Assembly: GCA_029204225.1 (NCBI GenBank)
Contig: CM055113.1
Coordinates: 16,125,745 to 16,189,744, forward strand
DNA: 64,000 nucleotides
Origin: Diphasiastrum complanatum
Lineage: Eukaryota > Streptophyta > Lycopodiopsida > Lycopodiales > Lycopodiaceae
Reading direction: 5' to 3'
The translations under genes and the position numbers were made by a program. The notes beneath the pieces are model-generated. The model ran no database searches, was not told the origin of the DNA, and was given only the letters and a program-made list of their open reading frames with translations. Positions 58,966-64,000 of this stretch are shown piece by piece (position 1 is the first letter of the stretch; every line of letters begins with the position of its first letter).

Positions 58966-59652
58966 CTAAAAAAACCGAGGCTTCCATGCCTCATCATGAC
59001 CACAAAGATCATACAGATCAAGATTGTACCATGAGCAATATTCAAGATTAAGCATACTAGCTTCACTAGTCCAAAAAATATGAACTCTATCCAAAATGGA
59101 TCTAATCTTGAAACCATACTCAAACTTGATCAAATTAAGGCTAAATACTTTCTTGAGGGTGTAAGTGTCCTCAGTGGATGCTTCACTTAACCTCACAAGA
59201 AGTTTACAATATGCCTCAATACATGAAAAAACTCCTTCTTTCAAACTATGAGTTCTAAACTCATACTTGCTCTTACTCAATTTAAGAGCATACAAATGAT
59301 GATACAACATCTTGCTTTCTAGATGTTTTGGAAACACAATCAAGTCACAAAAGACAAGAAGTAATTCCAAACTAAAAACTTCATTCAAGAACAGAATAGT
59401 CTTACTTGATCTTTGAGATAAGCAAATCTCAATTAGGCAAGATAGATCATTAATCAAAGAAAAAGAAAAATAGGTGAGTAAAACAAAATGAATACCACCT
59501 TTACTTTTCTTTTCTTTTCCATGAAATAAGATCAAAAAGGACTCGGCCTTGTACAATGATGAAGATCTCCTTGGACATGCATGTTGAGGATACTCCTCCT
59601 CAAACCTTGACCTCATCACAGCTTGATTACTTGCCATAGTATTGTGATGCAC
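58966..59652 (-). pseudogene. E5 ORF with unknown module in place of RT
   Basis: 228 open codons. It begins in the copia hinge (M-R-S-R-F-E-E-E-Y-P-Q, R-R-S-S), then F-H-G-K-E-K-K-S-K-G-G-I-H-F, and the module also found twice in E3: E-S-K-M-L-Y-H-H-L-Y-A-L and CKLLVRLSEASTEDTYTLK, then F-W-T-S-E-A-S, C-G-H-D-E-A-W. Sequence after the stop still matches E3 (N-L-S-W-I-W) before the purine tract. The frame overlaps the preceding one by 26 bases in a different phase, so one frameshift separates it from the integrase part. No RT or RNase H motif. Confidence 0.6.
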
Positions 59653-60484
59653 TATGAGACACTATGCTCTCGGCCACTTCCAAGATAGAAAATAGATCTT
59701 CAAAATCAAGAACTTCTCCATGCTCAAACACCTTCGAGATAGAGAGTGTAAAGGGTATGTAGCCTTCCTTGGTGGATAAGCATCCAACCATGATCCACAG
59801 ACTAGGATCACCATCCTTCTTTCTTTCCAAGAAACCACATACAAAGCAATAGTCTTCAAGAACACTAAGGTATACAACCTTAGGCTTATAGCTGAACAAG
59901 ACTTCATAAAGTGCACTCCTTCCATTATCTTCATAACTCCATAAAGTTTTGCATGATGGAACATACACATGCACCAAAAAACTTGAAGAGACAAGACATA
60001 GCCAAATGTAACTTGTGGATCCATCAATAGTACATGCAAAGCAAAAAACACCTTCTTGGCTTACTGATAAAGAAAGATGAACATCGGAATGTTCCAACTC
60101 CATAGAATGTTCTGCCTTTTTGGAAGACATTAAATATGGATCCATAAGTGATTTTGCCATAGAATAAGCCACTCTTGGCTTGATCTCCTTGACTATAATA
60201 GGCATAGACCTGAAGTTGGAAACATACAACTTCCTATGCCATAGCTCCTCCTTGGAAACATAAGTCATCAATGCAGTATCACATAAACTTGAATTTTCAT
60301 GCACATCTAGCTTGAAAATACCTCCATATCTAGATCCACTTGCAAGGATCTTATCTTCTTTCTTTATGAAACAACCATTGATATTGAAATCTAGTTCATA
60401 ACCATCATCTAACAACTTTCCTACACTAATCACACTCTTTGTGAGATTAGGCACATAGAGAACATTGGAAAGTGTAAAATTCAT
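59627..60484 (-). pseudogene. E5 pol: pre-integrase and shortened integrase
   Basis: 285 open codons; the natural frame starts further upstream. L-Y-V-P-N-L-T-K-S-V-I-S-V-G-K-L and L-W-H-R-K-L are protease/pre-integrase landmarks (G-H-P-N replaced). Integrase keeps L-E-H-S-D-V-H, but after Y-E-D-N-G it jumps to A-L-Y-E-V-L-F-S-Y-K-P-K-V, losing about 75 residues including the catalytic Glu. Upstream (60640-60485) the protease motif is W-Y-I-N-S-G-A, with the catalytic Asp changed to Asn (codon 60635-60637), followed by a stop at 60608-60610. Long open frames persist despite loss of catalytic residues. Confidence 0.75.
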
Positions 60485-60723
60485 AGAAGATGTAAGTTTT
60501 AAGGAACGACTTCCAACACCTTCAATTGCACATGCATCACCAACTGCTGTGTATATTGATGTCTTAGAATCTAGAACAGATTCAATAGAAACAAAAGAAT
60601 CTTTGGATCAACTCATATGAGTTGTTGCTCCACTATTAATATACCATGATACATCATTAAAAGGTAAAGAAGAAAAACTAGACATCAGAAGAGATGCATC
60701 TCCACAACTTGCATGTGAGTCTT

Positions 60724-61161
60724 CTATGATACAACTGGTTTGAACTTCTTGTGTCTTGTTCTTGAAGCTGACTCATCTTCTAGTCCACCATAGTCTTTGT
60801 TCTTTGTTTTTTTCTTGGTGAAGGCACGAGAGTACTGGTTCTTACTCCTCTTTCTTGACTTGATCTTGGCTTCTTGAAGGTTCTTCAGAGTCTCCCAAGT
60901 CTTCTTTGCTGAGGTGCATGAACTAATCTCTCTCAACATGTCATCAGAGATGTTAAATTTGATGATATGTAGAGCAATTCTTGCTCTCTTTTTGAATCTC
61001 TGAGCCTCATCAAAAGCTGCAGGTTCAACTTTAGTTCCAGTTACAATATCCATTACACCATAGAGAATCAACAAGGATTCTATCCTATCCTTCCAAACTG
61101 AATAGTTAAAGGTGTATAGTCTTTCACTAGCTTGAAAGAAACAATCTCCTACAGATGCCAT
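60724..61161 (-). CDS. E5 gag, shortened, without zinc knuckle
   Basis: 145 codons from MASVGDCFFQASERLYTFNY. The N-terminal gag block matches E1 and E4 (S-V-W-K-D-R-I-E-S-L-L-I-L, K-R-A-R-I-A-L-H-I-I-K, W-E-T-L-K-N-L-Q-E-A-K). It then jumps to a Lys/Arg-rich tail, so the second half of UBN2 and the CCHC knuckle are missing. Confidence 0.75.
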   Translation of the reverse strand: MASVGDCFFQASERLYTFNYSVWKDRIESLLILYGVMDIVTGTKVEPAAFDEAQRFKKRARIALHIIKFNISDDMLREISSCTSAKKTWETLKNLQEAKIKSRKRSKNQYSRAFTKKKTKNKDYGGLEDESASRTRHKKFKPVVS

Positions 61162-61169
61162 GAATGTGA

Positions 61170-62073
<904 letters not shown>

Positions 62074-62077
62074 CATC

Positions 62078-63563
62078 TCTACTTACAACAACTTTCTTGG
62101 TAATAGGATCAAATATCCTATAAGCTTTACTCTTTTCACTATAACCAACAAAGATGTCTTTGAATGAAGTGGCATCTTCCTTTTTCCTTGTTTCTAAAGG
62201 AATATGTACATCCAAAAACTTTCAAATCACTAAGTTTTGGCTTTTTGCCATACAGTACTTCATAAGGTGTAAGTCCTTTAATGACACTATTAGTCATTCT
62301 ATTACATAGAAAGTTTGCACATAAAATAGCTTCTCCCCAAAATGAAATAGGAAGGGATGAATCTAATCTCAAGGCTTTAGCACACTCACATAGTGTCCTA
62401 TTCTTTCTCTCAACTACTCCATTTTGTTGTGGAGTATATGTGCAAGAAAACTCTCTTCTAATGCCATTAGTTTCACAATACTCTTTCATCCTATTGGAGA
62501 TGTACTCCCCTCCATTATCACTTCTTGATACTTTCAAGTTAGTATTAAGTTGCTTTTCCACAAGATTTTTGAACTTTACAAAGGACTCAAAAACTTCACT
62601 CTAAGATAAACCCAAGAGTATCTTGATCTATCATCAATAAAAGTGACATACATAAGAGCTCCACCATTAGATTCATGTGAAAATGAATGAACATCCGAGT
62701 GTATAAGGTCAAGAGGAGAGTTGGATCTTGTCAAAGATCTCTTGAAAGGTAGCTTATGAGATATGGAGAGTCCACAAGCTTCACAAAGCTTGCCACACTT
62801 CGATATGGTTTTGGGAAGTCCACTTGCTAGCTCCTTTGTCACCATGGTCTCCATAGCTTTGTAGTTAGAATGGCCTAACCTTTTGTGCCACAATTCCACT
62901 TGAGTGAGCTCCTCCCTTGCCATGTTCACACTTCCAACCATCACATTAGCATCCTATTTGACTAACCTCTCTTCCTTGAAACCACTAGCAACACATTTTT
63001 CATCTTTCAAGATAGAACATGCTCCATGCTTGAAATGTACATCTAATCCACTATCCATAAGTTGTCCTACACTCAACAAGTTCTTTGTAATTGAAGGTAC
63101 ATAAAGAACATTGTCTAGATCTACTTTTTTAGATGATCCTATACATAAAGGAATGGATCCAACGCCTACAATCTTACATTCTTGATCACTTGCAGTGAAG
63201 ATAAATCTCTTAGAATTATTGTAAGAAAGTAGATTAGAAAGTAGTCTTTTTGGTGAGTCATGTGGGAGCTTGCCCCAATATCAATCCACCAAGTGTCTTG
63301 ATTGGATGTTTGTGGTGAGGATACCATCAAAGATAGATTGCATTCTTCCTCCTCCTCCTTAAGCACAAGGTTGTCTTGATTGTCCTTCTCTTGGGCATTC
63401 TTCTTCTTGTAGCACTCGGATGCAAAATGTCCCTTTTTTCCACAAAAGAAACACTTTAGCTTCTTCTTGTCCTTCTTGCTCTTGCCTTTGGAACTTGATG
63501 CTCCATCCTTGTTCTCCATCTCCATGTCTTGAGACTTCTTGGATGGAAACTTTTTCTTCTTGC

Positions 63564-63566
<3 letters not shown>
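62078..63566 (-). pseudogene. E6 copia remnant: zinc knuckle to integrase
   Basis: Minus strand, several frameshifts. The CCHC knuckle CFFCGKKGHFASEC (about 63455-63411) is followed by the protease site W-W-I-D-I-G-A-S-S-H-M (Ser to Ile, codon 63277-63279), the pre-integrase W-H-K-R-L-G-H-S-N-Y (near 62890), and integrase landmarks I-H-S-D-V, F-I-D-D-R-S-R-Y-S-W, R-S-D-N-G-G-E-Y and N-G-V-V-E-R-K-N-R. Then comes F-G-C-T, a frameshift, and [14 protein letters not shown] residues are present. The piece has no RT, LTR or PBS and ends at a GA tract on each side. Confidence 0.88.
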
Positions 63567-63602
<36 letters not shown>

Positions 63603-63610
63603 GAGAGAGA
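63567..63610. repeat. (GA)n microsatellite
   Basis: About 44 bp of GA with one C interruption, at the upstream break of the E6 gag frame, followed by a CA-rich patch to 63650. Confidence 0.95.
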
Positions 63611-63667
63611 TGACACACACAAACATTCTCACACGTACACATACATTCATGCATTCACTCATGTACG

Positions 63668-64000
63668 TACACCTAGAAAAATGACCATCAGCTTTCCTCC
63701 TAAACCATCAGTCGCCATCCAAATGAAGTTTTTCCATTCTAAAATTTATAAGATCTTGCCTTTATCAAAAATTTATAATCCCAAAGGCAATTACTTATAC
63801 TCATAATTTGTTTGAGAGGGGGGGGAACGGCTAGTTAGGCATGTGTCACATGGGTGGGTCACATGTATGATATTCTTTGCTGTTGTTGGGTTGGGTTGAG
63901 TGGTTAGACCATCAACTCTAACAACTTTACTCACTTGTCGCCACGTTAGGTAATGTTTTTTGTAACCATTGGCATGGGCCATGCAAGGCCCAAGGACTAC
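63668..64000. repeat. Dispersed repeat shared with 20178-20525
   Basis: Direct copy that runs off the window end; shorter G-run (9 G) and a small deletion compared with the first copy. Confidence 0.9.

Overview
The window looks like nuclear DNA of a land plant. It is AT-rich, carries plant-type Ty1/copia elements primed by initiator tRNA-Met, Helitron helicase fragments with intron borders, and pieces of plant genes (glucosidase II alpha, a TMK-like receptor kinase). I cannot fix the lineage from sequence alone. Only one intact, host-like protein gene is visible: a single-exon secreted pectate-lyase-fold protein at 25309-26871 (+). Almost everything else is nested, truncated or duplicated transposable-element material and microsatellites. 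No rRNA gene, tRNA gene or CRISPR array was seen.

Layout. 1-2580: a dispersed AT-rich repeat, long CT tracts and a broken glucosidase II alpha (GH31) fragment. 2581-14522: a 2.3-2.5 kb tandem duplication whose first unit is split by a nearly complete, recent copia element (E1, 4051-11157, minus strand, LTRs differing by one 2-bp indel); the second unit keeps the empty target site. 14460-16330: two minisatellites and the last exon of a Helitron helicase. 16390-19840: a decayed gene cluster (a Ulp1-like protease with its catalytic Cys changed to Tyr, an unrecognised two-copy gene, a transposase-like C-terminus). 20178-25300: a repeat shared with the window's end, a deleted copia (E2) and a truncated LTR. 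25309-26871: the host-like gene.

29339-34161 and 45183-50260 are two copies (units A and B) of one segmental duplication containing an LTR, a decayed copia fragment and exon-like minus-strand sequence. Between them lie a copia-like element (E3) whose reverse transcriptase region is replaced by an unrecognised repeated protein module, a TMK receptor-kinase fragment, the LTR and PBS of another element, a decayed gag, and a solo LTR with a 5-bp target duplication. 50260-57829: hairpin-forming repeats, a truncated copia (E4) fused to a second Helitron/minisatellite copy, a field of short inverted motifs, and a second partial copy of the 17.7 kb gene. 57830-61161: E5, a relative of E3 carrying the same unknown module. 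61935-63610: a copia remnant (E6) bounded on both sides by GA tracts. 63668-64000 repeats 20178-20525.

The most interesting signals are the unknown module in place of RT in two related retroelements, the composite Helitron/minisatellite/gene-cluster unit present twice with different cargo, a roughly 17-bp motif repeated in both orientations near 17 kb and 56-57.6 kb, and the recurrent CACACGTGTG palindrome in LTRs and leaders.
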